Origin: DATEGZ01 sp035279905
Lineage (GTDB): Bacteria; Acidobacteriota; Vicinamibacteria; Vicinamibacterales; SCN-69-37
Length of the DNA stretch: 24,248 nucleotides
Direction: 5' to 3'
Assembly (NCBI GenBank): GCA_035279905.1
Contig: DATEGZ010000117.1
Location: 1 to 24,248 of the forward strand
Part shown: piece by piece, positions 6,692 to 15,404 of the stretch
Numbering within the stretch: position 1 is the stretch's first letter
Layout: every line of letters begins with the position of its first letter
Position numbers and translations under genes: made by a program
The notes under the pieces: generated by a model
The model's database searches: none
Told to the model about the DNA's origin: nothing
The model's input: the letters and a program-made list of their open reading frames with translations, nothing else

Positions 6692-7113
6692 CCCACACGT
6701 CCTGGCAATGGCTCAAGCGCTATCGGGTCTGGGAAGCGAACCGGAAGGTCTTCCTCTATCCGGAGAACTGGATCGAACCAGAGCCCCGGAGCCGCGTTGC
6801 CGCCTTCGGCGCGCTCGCGGCGGAGCTCGAGCGCAGCCTGTTCCACGTCGATCTGAGTGACGTCGTCAGCAAATACATCGGGGAGACTGAGAAGAACCTG
6901 GGCAAGGTGTTTCGCGCCGCGGAGCGAGCAGGCGCCGTGCTCCTCCTCGACGAGGCCGACGCGCTCTTTGGAAAACGCACCGACGTCAAGGACGACCACG
7001 ATCGGTACGCGAACCAGGAGATCGCTTGTCTGCTGAAGCGCATTGAGAAATACAAAGGATTGGCGGTGCTCGCGAGCAACAAGAGGCGGGGCAAGCGGCG
7101 CCACCGGCGCTGA
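6688..7113 (+). pseudogene. Chimeric remnant: Tc-toxin-like segment joined to an AAA+ ATPase without P-loop
   Basis: The 141-codon frame starts at an ATGA overlap with the upstream stop and has GGGAG six bases before the ATG, so it may still be translated. Residues 5-32 (WQWLKRYRVWEANRKVFLYP and on to ENWIEPE) match a segment I know from large Tc-type (TcA, neuraminidase-like) toxin proteins. From about residue 40 it becomes an AAA+ domain: VSKYIGETEKNL (60-71), Walker B LLLDEADALFG (85-95), HDRYANQE (104-111) and a sensor-1 Asn at 131. The Walker A P-loop is missing, the junction falling where it should be, and the protein ends in a basic tail just after sensor 1. It should not hydrolyse ATP. 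Similar AAA+ ATPases and Tc-like proteins occur with extracellular contractile injection systems, so this may be the relic of such a locus (inference). Confidence 0.7.
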
Positions 7114-7120
7114 GCGCCGG
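7104..7120. terminator. GC-rich hairpin between convergent genes
   Basis: CCGGCGC (7104-7110) and GCGCCGG (7114-7120) form a seven-pair stem whose three-base loop is the TGA stop of the chimeric remnant. It lies 14 bases from the 3' end of the convergent hexaheme cytochrome gene. It could slow transcription from both sides; no T-tract follows on either strand, so the role is uncertain. Confidence 0.35.
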
Positions 7121-7134
7121 CGGGCCTCAACACG

Positions 7135-8448
7135 CTACTGCATCTTGTGGCACGACTCGCAGTCGTTCTTGATCACCGCGCCGGCGGTGGACTTGTGCGA
7201 GTCGTCGTGGCAGCGCGTGCAGCCGGGCGCGTCCATGTGGCCGAGCTGGCTGAGATACGTGCCCCACGTCACCTTCATGTCGGGAAAAACGTTGTGGCGG
7301 TAGAGCTGCTGGGCCGCGGTGACGGCGCGATCGATCTCGGGCGCGAGGCGGGCGTCGGCGGACTTCCACGCCTGGCGAAGATGGTTCGCGATGCCGGTAT
7401 CCGCGGCCTCGTGGCTGGCGTACTCGGCTGAAAGCGCCGCCACCAGCTCCTTCTTGAGAAACGGCACGTCGCGTTTGACGGCGCCGCTCGCGATCAGCGC
7501 GTCCGCGGCCTTGTCGGCCGAGACTGAGAACGTATGCGCCGGTCGGTTGTGACAATCGATGCAATCCATCCGGTGGAGCTCGCCGGCCGGCCGCGCGGTG
7601 ACGCCTTCGGCGAAGAACTCCGACGCCTTGCCCTGCGCGTCCGTCACCTTGACGTACGGAATCGTCTGCCGCGCCGCATCGCTCGCGACGTATTCGACGA
7701 CGACGTCCGGACGCGCGTGCCAGTGAATCGCGCCCAGATGCATCGTCAGCGTGCTCGCCGACTCGGTGCTTTGCTCGTCGTCGGCGTAGGCGAGCTTGGT
7801 CTTGATGATGTCTTCACTGGGACGACCCGGCGTGTGGCAGTGCATGCACGTGTCGGCAGCGCCGGGGATCCGGCCGAGCGGCTCCGGGATTGGGCGGCTG
7901 TAGCTGCCCAGCACGAACTCGTAGAGTTGCCGCGTGCCGTTGAGCTTGGCGGAGACGAGCCCCTTGGCGCCGGGTCCGACGTGGCAGCTGACGCATTCGA
8001 CGTGCGAGTGCGGCGAAAACCCGTGCGCAGTGAACTGCGGCGTCATCGGCGTGTGGCAGACCGCGCCGCAAAACTTGTTGGATTCGGTGTAGTGCACGAC
8101 GCCGACGCTGGCGACGGCGACGACACCCAGGTTGACGAGCGTGAGCACGCCGACGGCGGCGATCGTCCTCAGCGTCGCCGGGTGGCCGAGATCGATCGCC
8201 GGCCAGTTCCAGGCGGCGCGCCCGAGCTTGCGCCGCCGGCCCTCGCGCCACATCCCGAACGGAATGAGCGCGAGACCGAGGAGAAACGCCGCCGGAATGA
8301 GCACGTAGCCGAGCAGACCGGCGTAGGGGCTGTTGAGCAGATCGAACGATTCGAGCGCGACGAAAAGCAAGAACGCCAGCGCGGCGATCGTCGTGATCAC
8401 CGCGCCGGCGATGGATGTGGGATTGCGAGCGAGCCGAGCCTCAGCCAT
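7135..8448 (-). CDS. Membrane-bound hexaheme NapC/NirT-type cytochrome c
   Basis: The 437-residue product has three hydrophobic spans (about 11-33, 42-66 and 92-118), then a periplasmic region with six haem-binding motifs. The first is CGAVCH (127-132), a CX3CH form followed by TPM. The other five are regular CXXCH: CVSCH (152), CMHCH (201), CIDCH (296), CTRCH and CESCH near the C-terminus. The first part resembles NapC/NirT/NrfH quinol dehydrogenases (SPHSHVECVSCHVGPGAKG). The likely role is to take electrons from menaquinol and pass them to periplasmic cytochromes, as CymA does in Shewanella. CymA has only four haems and one membrane span. It is the last gene of the mtrA-mtrB-cytochrome operon, 19 bases after the monoheme gene. 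The AGGCGG ribosome site is modest. Confidence 0.88.
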   Translation of the reverse strand: MAEARLARNPTSIAGAVITTIAALAFLLFVALESFDLLNSPYAGLLGYVLIPAAFLLGLALIPFGMWREGRRRKLGRAAWNWPAIDLGHPATLRTIAAVGVLTLVNLGVVAVASVGVVHYTESNKFCGAVCHTPMTPQFTAHGFSPHSHVECVSCHVGPGAKGLVSAKLNGTRQLYEFVLGSYSRPIPEPLGRIPGAADTCMHCHTPGRPSEDIIKTKLAYADDEQSTESASTLTMHLGAIHWHARPDVVVEYVASDAARQTIPYVKVTDAQGKASEFFAEGVTARPAGELHRMDCIDCHNRPAHTFSVSADKAADALIASGAVKRDVPFLKKELVAALSAEYASHEAADTGIANHLRQAWKSADARLAPEIDRAVTAAQQLYRHNVFPDMKVTWGTYLSQLGHMDAPGCTRCHDDSHKSTAGAVIKNDCESCHKMQ

Positions 8449-8467
8449 ACGGCCGCCTGCGCCGGTG

Positions 8468-8815
8468 CTACTTCAGGCTCATCATATAGGCCGTCAGCGC
8501 GTCGACGTCGGCGTCCGAGAGCTTCTTCGTCTTCATGAAGCCGGCCATCGACATCGCGGGCTTCTTCGGAAGCTTTGCTTCCATCTCGGCGGTGTTCGTG
8601 AACCACTTCTTCATGTCGGCTTCAGCGAGCTTCGCGCCGATGCCGTCGAGCGGGTGCGTCTTGTTGCCGACGCCTTTGATGGCGTGACACGTCGAGCACT
8701 TCTGCGCCGCATAGACCTTGACGCCTGCGGCAACCTTGGCGGGATCCGGCGCCTGCGCGGAGGCGACCGAGGTAGCCAGGGCGGCGGCGACGAGCGTGAC
8801 GAACAACGAACGCAT
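8468..8815 (-). CDS. Small periplasmic monoheme cytochrome c
   Basis: The 115-residue product has a signal peptide (MRSLFVTLVAAALATSVASA) and one haem motif CSTCH near residue 40. It ends with a helix LSDADVDALTAYMMSL typical of class I cytochromes c. A Met-rich stretch (AMSMAGFM) near residue 90 probably supplies the distal haem ligand. The start ATG 8815 is set by AAGGAGA five bases upstream; the frame is open further upstream but overlaps the mtrB-like gene. It is the third gene of the operon, 20 bases after the barrel gene. It could shuttle electrons between the membrane-bound hexaheme cytochrome and the outer-membrane decaheme cytochrome. Confidence 0.88.
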   Translation of the reverse strand: MRSLFVTLVAAALATSVASAQAPDPAKVAAGVKVYAAQKCSTCHAIKGVGNKTHPLDGIGAKLAEADMKKWFTNTAEMEAKLPKKPAMSMAGFMKTKKLSDADVDALTAYMMSLK

Positions 8816-8835
8816 GAGCGTCTCCTTGAGTGAAG

Positions 8836-11037
8836 TTAGAAGAAGTACCGCAGGCTGATGGTAGCCGAGTTCGCGGTGTATGGACGATAGACGTAGCCCA
8901 GCACCAGCGAGCTCGGTTGGGCGATCCCGTTGACGACCGACGGATCGAAGGCGAAATCGTAGACCCGGAACGGTTCGTACAAATAGCTGAACGCCAGCGC
9001 CATCCTGGGCGTAAGCCGGTGCCTGACGTCGATGTGCAGCTGCTGCAGCTTGTTGTAAACCTTGGGCAGCTGCTGCGGCGGCGTCAACGGTCCACCCGGC
9101 ACGATCGTGTAGAGATAGTTGCCTTCGGCGTAACTGAAGTCGTAGCTCAACCGCGCCTCGGTCTTCGGCCCGAATCTTGGCGGGGTCACGTAGATCGAGA
9201 AGTAGTTGACGGTTTCCTTGGAATCCGCCGTCCAGTCGCGGTTCGGGTCGTTGAACTGCGCCGGGTCCGACGACGCGGACCGGGATCGCTGCAGGCCCGA
9301 GTAGCGCTCGAAGTTGTACGTGCCGCCCGCGCCGAGCCCATCCGGTTTCTGGAAGTCGGCGCCCAGCGAGAAGGTTCGGAACGTCGACTCCTGCAGACCA
9401 AATGTGGTGTTCGGGTAGTTGTCCTTGCCGACGCCGCCCGACACGCTGAACGTCCACAGATCGCTCGGCACGAAGTCCACCTGGCCGGCGAACTTGCTTC
9501 GTGTACGGTCGGCAAGATCGTAGTGGCGCATGTCGGGCTGCTCGTGGATCTCGGTGAGCAGGCTCTCGTCCAGGCCGGACCCGGTGCGGCTGCCGTACTC
9601 GTACTGCACGCGGAACGTCACGTTCGACGAACCGGTCGCATCAGCCGCCAGGCGCAGCACATTTTCATTCGCACTGTCGAAGATGCGGAAGTCGTAGCCG
9701 TTGTGGTTGTTGGTGTAGCCCACCGTGAGCGCTACCGGCCCCAGGCCGCTGTAGATCGCGTCCGCGTCGAACGTCGTCCGGCTGTGCGCGAAGAGCTCCG
9801 GGCCGCCCGTCGACGACGTGGCGATCGAACTGTCGTAGGACACGTACTGCGTGATGGTCGTGGCCGGTGTCTGGTTGTCGTAGCCGTAGTGCCGGACGTG
9901 GGCGCTGAGCTGCCACTCGGGTTTGGGGCGCGACACCAGATTGAGGTTCGTCGAGAAGATCTGGGCGCTGGCCTGCGCGCTCGTTCGCGGCAGCGGGATT
10001 TGCGTGAGCGCCGAGTTGATCGTGAACGGCAGCAGCGGCTGGTCCTGGCTCTGCGAGCCGAACGAGATGAGCCCCGTCAGTTGGGTGCGGTGCGCAAACT
10101 TGGCGAAGCCGGCGATGCTGACGGTCTGCGCCGAGTTCGTCGGCCACAGCGACATCTGACCGCGGCCTGGCGCGCTGGACGCGTCGGTCAGGCGCAACGG
10201 GCTGTCCCACACCAGCGGGTTGTCCGGGTTGTTGAACCACGACCCGTCGTACGAGACGCGCAGCATCTCGCGGGTGTTGGTCCACTCGGCGCCGGCCGTG
10301 AAGTCGTTGGTCCGCGAGTCGTAGGGCAACGCAACCTCGACATCGTTGCTGAAGCCGAAGCTCGCGCCCCAGGGCAGCTCGCCGACGTGTCGCGTCGTGG
10401 TGAACGCCGCGGTGATGTCGAGCTGCGGCGTGGGCGTCGCGCGAAAATCGACGTTGCCGATGTCGCGGCGCTCGCGCAGATCGAACTGCGTGGCGATCGG
10501 CACGTAGGTCGCCTGGCCCCCGCCGTTCTGCGCCTTGAGTTGGGCCGAGTCGTCGAGAAGCAGCGGGCTCAGCCGGGTCGTGTACGGCGTCTGGGTGTCG
10601 ACGCTGTAGAACTGCGGGATGCCGTCGTAGAAGCCCGACAGCTTGAAGCGGCCAGTCTTTTCGTACTGCGCGACGTAGCGCTGGTCGCGATACCCGACGT
10701 TGTCAGCCGCGGCGCGGAACAACGACGCGCCCCCGGAATCCTCACGAGCAAACCGGAAGTCGGTGAAGAGCACGCCGTCGCGCAAATCCTGATACCGCTG
10801 AAAGCGCGCCGGATCGCCATCAACACCGGTGAACCGACCGCCGAGCTGGAACTGGTGCCAGGTCTGCTCGAACAAACCCGGCAGCTCCTCGGGCGGCGTC
10901 GCCGGCGCAGGCTGCGTGGCAGCCGGAGCAGGAGGCGGCGTCTGCGGCGCGGCCGCGGTCATCGTTTGCGCGGTGGCGGCGGTGGCCACCGCCACGGCGA
11001 GCCAGCTACCCAGGGACACAATCAGGAGACGGCGCAT
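8836..11037 (-). CDS. mtrB: MtrB/PioB-type outer-membrane beta-barrel
   Basis: From ATG 11037 the product has 733 residues. It has a signal peptide (MRRLLIVSLGSWLAVAVATA), a Pro/Ala-rich linker, and then a long series of amphipathic strands with alternating aromatic residues. It ends LRYFF, the usual C-terminal aromatic signal of outer-membrane barrels. The FDFRF/NVGYRDQRYVAQYEKTGRFKL-like region and the placement beside a decaheme MtrA identify the MtrB/PioB family, the sheath around MtrA. Length is close to the usual 650-750. I see no cysteine in the product, so the CxxC of Shewanella MtrB is absent. The frame also offers ATG 11043, but GGGGGAG lies directly against that codon and six bases before ATG 11037, which I prefer. 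Confidence 0.88.
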   Translation of the reverse strand: MRRLLIVSLGSWLAVAVATAATAQTMTAAAPQTPPPAPAATQPAPATPPEELPGLFEQTWHQFQLGGRFTGVDGDPARFQRYQDLRDGVLFTDFRFAREDSGGASLFRAAADNVGYRDQRYVAQYEKTGRFKLSGFYDGIPQFYSVDTQTPYTTRLSPLLLDDSAQLKAQNGGGQATYVPIATQFDLRERRDIGNVDFRATPTPQLDITAAFTTTRHVGELPWGASFGFSNDVEVALPYDSRTNDFTAGAEWTNTREMLRVSYDGSWFNNPDNPLVWDSPLRLTDASSAPGRGQMSLWPTNSAQTVSIAGFAKFAHRTQLTGLISFGSQSQDQPLLPFTINSALTQIPLPRTSAQASAQIFSTNLNLVSRPKPEWQLSAHVRHYGYDNQTPATTITQYVSYDSSIATSSTGGPELFAHSRTTFDADAIYSGLGPVALTVGYTNNHNGYDFRIFDSANENVLRLAADATGSSNVTFRVQYEYGSRTGSGLDESLLTEIHEQPDMRHYDLADRTRSKFAGQVDFVPSDLWTFSVSGGVGKDNYPNTTFGLQESTFRTFSLGADFQKPDGLGAGGTYNFERYSGLQRSRSASSDPAQFNDPNRDWTADSKETVNYFSIYVTPPRFGPKTEARLSYDFSYAEGNYLYTIVPGGPLTPPQQLPKVYNKLQQLHIDVRHRLTPRMALAFSYLYEPFRVYDFAFDPSVVNGIAQPSSLVLGYVYRPYTANSATISLRYFF

Positions 11038-11049
11038 TGTCATCTCCCC

Positions 11050-12045
11050 CTACCGGATGAAGAACTGGCCCGACGGATGATTCGAGCCGTGGATGTTCGA
11101 GTGACAGTTCACACACGATCGCCCGAACATGCGGTTGCTCTTCTTCACGGTGATCGCGTTGTTGTCATAGACCGATGATGGATGACTGGACGCGACGTGA
11201 CACCGCTGACAGAGCATCGGCATCCGCACGACCAGCATGCGATCGTTCGAGGAGCCGTGCGGGTCGTGGCAGGTCGTGCAGTTCTCGCGCACGGGCGCGT
11301 GCTCCCACAACATCGGGCCGCGCATCTCCGCGTGGCACGTCGTGCACAGCTCGTTGACGGAGTTGCCCGTCTTCAATTGCTTGACGTTGCTGATTGAGCC
11401 GTGCGGGTTGTGGCACGACGAGCACGACATCTTGCCTTCGCGCACCGGCATGTGGGCGACCGCGCGCTCCGTCTTCGTGACCTGCAGACGATGACAGGTG
11501 GCACACACCGCCGTTTCAGTCGGCTTGTTCAGCTGATTCTCGGTGGACTTCGGGCTGTGGACGCTGTGGCACGTCGTGCACGACAAATCGCGCCGCTCGT
11601 GCGCGCTCCCCTCCCAGCCGGCGTGCGTGCCGCGGTTGTGACACGAGAGGCACGTCTCGTTGATCTCTTCAGGCTTGATCTTCCCGAACTTTCGAATGTG
11701 CCCCTTCGCATCATCGTCGATGTGCGCCTGTCCGGGGCCGTGGCAGCTCTCGCAGCCGTGCGTCGCTTCCGGCGACCGCGGGTTCTTCGCCTGCCCGTGC
11801 GGCGTGCCTTTCAGCGTGTCGCCCTTGTCGGAGTGACAGACGAGGCACTTGTCACTGCCCGCGTAGCCGACTTGCGGCGCAGCGGCCGCGGCCTGTGGAG
11901 GCATCGCGATCGCCGGCTTCGCGGGCGCGGGTGGCGACTGCGCCTGTGCCTCCGTCGACGCGGAGAGAGGTACGGTGTTGATGACGCGACCGGCGATCGC
12001 GATCGCGAGCAGGCTGAACACTGCGAAGAGCACACGCCGTGGCAC
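11050..12045 (-). CDS. mtrA: Decaheme cytochrome c, MtrA/DmsE family
   Basis: From GTG 12045 the product has 331 residues. It has a signal peptide (MPRRVLFAVFSLLAIAIAGRV), an Ala/Pro-rich linker and exactly ten CXXCH motifs: CLVCH, CESCH, CLSCH, CTTCH, CATCH, CSSCH, CTTCH, CTTCH, CQRCH and CVNCH. Typical family phrases are present (CHNPHGS, CHDPHGS, and near the end SNIHGSNHPSGQFF). MtrA/DmsE proteins thread the outer-membrane barrel and carry electrons across it. The frame is open up to GTG 12075, but GGAGGGG lies five bases before GTG 12045, which decides the start. It is the first gene of the operon, with four codons' spacing or less to mtrB. Confidence 0.93.
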   Translation of the reverse strand: MPRRVLFAVFSLLAIAIAGRVINTVPLSASTEAQAQSPPAPAKPAIAMPPQAAAAAPQVGYAGSDKCLVCHSDKGDTLKGTPHGQAKNPRSPEATHGCESCHGPGQAHIDDDAKGHIRKFGKIKPEEINETCLSCHNRGTHAGWEGSAHERRDLSCTTCHSVHSPKSTENQLNKPTETAVCATCHRLQVTKTERAVAHMPVREGKMSCSSCHNPHGSISNVKQLKTGNSVNELCTTCHAEMRGPMLWEHAPVRENCTTCHDPHGSSNDRMLVVRMPMLCQRCHVASSHPSSVYDNNAITVKKSNRMFGRSCVNCHSNIHGSNHPSGQFFIR

Positions 12046-12101
12046 GACGACCCCTCCAACGCGAAGGACCTGCACGAACGCTTACTCGCTGAGGCATGGG
12101 A

Positions 12102-12107
12102 ATGATA
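12102..12107 (-). promoter_or_regulatory. Possible -10 box for the mtrA operon
   Basis: On the minus strand TATCAT (five of six consensus bases) lies 56 bases before the chosen mtrA start. No convincing -35 lies 16-18 bases upstream, so it would need an activator or be weak. The remaining spacer to the formate dehydrogenase start holds three dyads, listed separately. Confidence 0.3.
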
Positions 12108-12181
12108 CACAAAGACCGTCCCGCCGACGCCACGAAAATTTGCGGCTCATCGCGCCCGTTGGAGTACGCTGCCCCTCCGGA

Positions 12182-12241
12182 CTCCGAGATGTCGGAGACG
12201 TGCGACCAATTCGGTCGCCACTCATCACGTCGGCGCGCCGA
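12182..12241. promoter_or_regulatory. Three clustered dyads in the mtrA-fdnG divergent spacer
   Basis: Three symmetric elements follow within 60 bases: CTCCGA-GATG-TCGGAG (12182-12197), GCGACC-AATTC-GGTCGC (12202-12218) and the perfect palindrome TCGGCGCGCCGA (12230-12241). They lie midway between the divergent respiratory operons, where a shared regulator or a leader structure would act. I recognise none of them as a known FNR, Fur or ArcA site, and no consensus FNR half-sites are seen beside them. Confidence 0.35.
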
Positions 12242-12323
12242 TGGCGAAATCCCCCGGAGCGCGAAGAAGGGCAATACCGATCAGCTCGGCGGTTTGCTAC
12301 CATCCGGGCCAAGGCAGGACAAC

Positions 12324-15300
12324 ATGGATGGCTCGACACCCGTCAGCCGCAGGGCGTGGCTGAAGTCGGCATTCGGGGGCGGCGTGGGCCTGGCGCTCGG
12401 CGGCGTCATGGATGTCGCGGCAGTGCGCGCGGCCGCGCGCGAGCTGAAGCTGGCGAACGTCCGCGAGCTCACCACCTCCTGTAATTTCTGTTCGTGCGGC
12501 TGCGGCATGATCGCGTCGGTGCGCGACGGCACGCTCGTGGCGATGGAGGGCGACTACGACCACATCGTGAATCGCGGATCGCTGTGCGTCAAAGGCATCT
12601 CGATGTTCGCGACGCATACCTCCCCGCGGAGGCTCACGACGCCCCGCTACCGCGCCCCGGGCAGCGACCACTGGCAGGACCTCACCTGGGACGACGCGAT
12701 CGCGCGCGTCGCGCAGAAAATTCGCCAGACGCGCGATGCGAGCTGGATTGCCACCGAAAAGGTCGGCGACAAGGACGTCCCGGTCAATCGGACCGATGCG
12801 ATCGGCTTCATGGGCGGCGCGCAGAACACGAACGAGGAGTGCTACCTCTTCCAGAAGGCGGCCCGGCTGCTCGGCCTGTCGTACGTCGAGCACCAGGCCC
12901 GACTTTGACATAGCCCCACGGTCCCCGGTCTGGGGGCCTCGTTCGGCAGAGGAGCGATGACCAACCACTGGGTCGACTTGCAGAACTGCAAGACGATCCT
13001 CGTGGAAGGCAGCAACGTCGCCGAGAACCACCCGATGGCCTTCAAGTGGATACGGAAGGCCCAGGAAAACGGCGCGAAGATCATCCACGTCGATCCGCGA
13101 TACACCCGGACCTCGTCGGCCGCCGACGTCTACGCGCGCATCCGGCCCGGCACCGACGCCGCGTTCCAGAACACGATGATCAACCACATCATCGTGAACA
13201 AGCTGTACGACGAGGACTACGTCCTCACGCACACCAACGCGCTCTTCCTCGGCGACGAGGCGTTCGATTTCAAGGACGGCGTCTTCAGCGGCTACGACGC
13301 GGAGCACCACAAGTACGACACGAAGAGCTGGGGCTACCAGCTCGACGCAAAGGGCAAGCCGCGTGTCGCCCGGACGCTCGACGACCCGCACTGCGTCTTC
13401 TCCCGCCTGAAGACGTTCGTCTCCCGCTACACGCTCGAGATGGGCGAGCGGATCACCGGCATCCCCGCCGATCAGATCCGGCAGATCGCGGAGACGATGG
13501 CGAAGAACCGGCCGGGATCGATCCTGTACGCGCTCGGGATGACGCAGCACACGACCGGCGTGCAGGGGATCCGCTCGTTCACGATCCTGCAGCTGCTGCT
13601 CGGCAACATCGGCAAGCCCGGCGGCGGCGTCAACGCCCTGCGCGGCGAGCCGAACGTGCAGGGCGCGTGCGACATGGCCGTGCTCTACAACTACATGCCG
13701 GGCTATCTCAACTCGGCGTCGAACGCCGAGCCGACCATTTACGACTACGTGCGCAAGAACGGGATCGCCGACAGCCGCTACCTCGTCAACACACTGAAGG
13801 CGTTCTTCGGCGAGGCCGCGACGAAAGAGAACGACTACGCCTATGGGTGGCTGCCCAAGCGGGACGCGGCCAAGGACTACGGCACGCTGCCGATGTTCGA
13901 GGATGCCCTCGCCGGCAAGCTCAAGCTCCTGTGGATCGTCGGCCAGAATCCCGCTGTCACGCTGCCCAACCTCAAGTTGATGTTCGACGCGATGGCGAAG
14001 CTCGAGACGCTCGTCGTCCAGGAAATCTGGGAGACCGAGACCGCGGCGTTCTGGCGCCGGCCCGGCGTCGACCCGAAGTCCATCGCGACCGAGGTGATCC
14101 TGCTGCCCGCGGCGTTCTTCATGGAGAAGAACGGCACCATCAGCAACTCGGGCGGCATGGTGCAATGGCGCCACGCCGCCGTGAAGGCGCCGGGCCAGGC
14201 GAAGCCTGACGGCGAGATCGTCGACAAGATTTTCCGCGCGGTGCGCGATCTGGTGAAGGACTCGAAGGAGCCGAGGGACGAGATCATTCGCAAGGCCTTC
14301 TGGACCTACACCACGGCCGAGGACGTCCTGCGCGAGATCAATGGGTACGCCCTGCGCGACAACCCGGAGACCGGGCTCAAGGCGGGCGATCTCATCCGCA
14401 AGGTCAGCGATCTTCGCGCCGACGGCTCCACCTCGTCTGGCGCCTGGATCTACGCGGGCGTCTTCGCCGGCGGCGAGAACCTTTCGAAGCGACGTGATTC
14501 GCGCACGGATCCAGGCGGCCTCGGCCTCTATCCGGGATTCGGGTGGACCTGGCCCAACAACATGCGGATCCTCTACAACCGTGCCTCGTGCGATCGGCAC
14601 GGCAAGCCGTATCCGGACGCGAAGCCGATCGTCTGGTGGGACGAGCAGGCGAAGCGCTGGACCGGATACGACGTCCCGGATGTGCCCGTCCCGACCGACG
14701 GGCCAGACACACCGAACGGCCAGCGCGCGTTTCACCTGGGCGCGGAGGGCGTCGGCCGCCTGTTTGCGGCCGTCTACGCGGACCCGGACGAAAGGAATCC
14801 GGGGTATCCGCGCGACGTGGCCTACGTGCCGAAGGACGGCCCGCTGCCGGAGATGTACGAACCCGTCGAGAGTCCGGTGGAAAACGTCCTGCACCCGCGC
14901 GTGAAGAGCAACCCGATGCTCAAGTATCCGCGCGTCGCCTCGCATCAGCCGATCGGCACCGCCGACAAGTTCCCCTACGTGCTGATGACGTCCACCGTCG
15001 CCGAGCACTGGTGCGCGGGCTCCACGACGCGAAACATTCCCTGGCTCAACGAGCTTGTGCCCGAACCGACGCTCGAGCTGCCGCACGCCCTCGCCGAGAA
15101 GCTCGATGTGAAATCGGGAGACTGGGTGCGCGTCTCGTCGGCGCGGGGTGAGCTCGAGGTCAAAGCGCTCGTCACGCACCGCATGAAGGCGCTGAAAATC
15201 GGCGACCGCGAGGTCACGGTCGTCTGGATGCCGTACAACTGGGGCTTCCAGGGGCTGTCGACCGGCCCGAGCGTCAACCACCTCACGATCGACGCGTCCG

Positions 15301-15404
15301 ATCCCGGCGCGGGGACCCAGGAAACGAAGGCCTGCCTCGTCAACGTCGTCAAGGCGCGCGCGTCCGTCGTCACACGCCCGGGTCCCCGCGGGAGAACGCC
15401 ATGA
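12324..15404 (+). CDS. fdnG: Selenocysteine-containing formate dehydrogenase, catalytic subunit (Tat-exported)
   Basis: The frame runs 1026 residues if TGA 12906-12908 is read as selenocysteine (residue 195); read literally it would break into two proteins. The context is HQARL-U-HSPTV, the hallmark active-site segment of FdnG/FdhF enzymes. A twin-arginine signal (SRRAWLKSAF) begins at residue 8. The [4Fe-4S] ligands are C53, C56, C60 and C88. The rest is a molybdo/tungsto-bis-PGD domain ending with the usual MopB C-terminal fold (TSTVAEHWCAG, ELPHALAEKLDV). Length equals FdnG of Escherichia coli closely. It oxidises periplasmic formate to carbon dioxide. ATG 12324 has AGGA five bases upstream. 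The stop overlaps the next start (ATGA). The selenocysteine machinery is not in the window. Confidence 0.95.
12906..12946 (+). promoter_or_regulatory. Selenocysteine TGA codon with bacterial SECIS hairpin
   Basis: After TGA 12906-12908, exactly 18 bases intervene before GGTCT (12927-12931). This loop is closed by a seven-pair stem, GGTCCCC (12920-12926) with GGGGGCC (12932-12938), containing one G-T pair. The GGTCT apical loop and this spacing match what I recall for the fdhF SECIS, the SelB recognition element. The element stays inside the coding sequence, as in other bacteria. Confidence 0.9.

Noticed and set aside
8830..11178. A 782-codon open frame on the plus strand
   Set aside because: It is antisense to the mtrB-like gene and low in recognisable motifs; the minus-strand barrel has a signal peptide, strands and a terminal aromatic signature.
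12297..15281. A 994-codon open frame on the minus strand
   Set aside because: It lies antisense to the formate dehydrogenase catalytic gene, has an Arg/Asp/Val-rich composition typical of GC-rich shadow frames, and shows no domain.
12957..15404. Separate 815-residue formate dehydrogenase fragment starting at ATG 12957
   Set aside because: It continues in the same frame from 12324 through a selenocysteine TGA with a SECIS; the ATG is internal.
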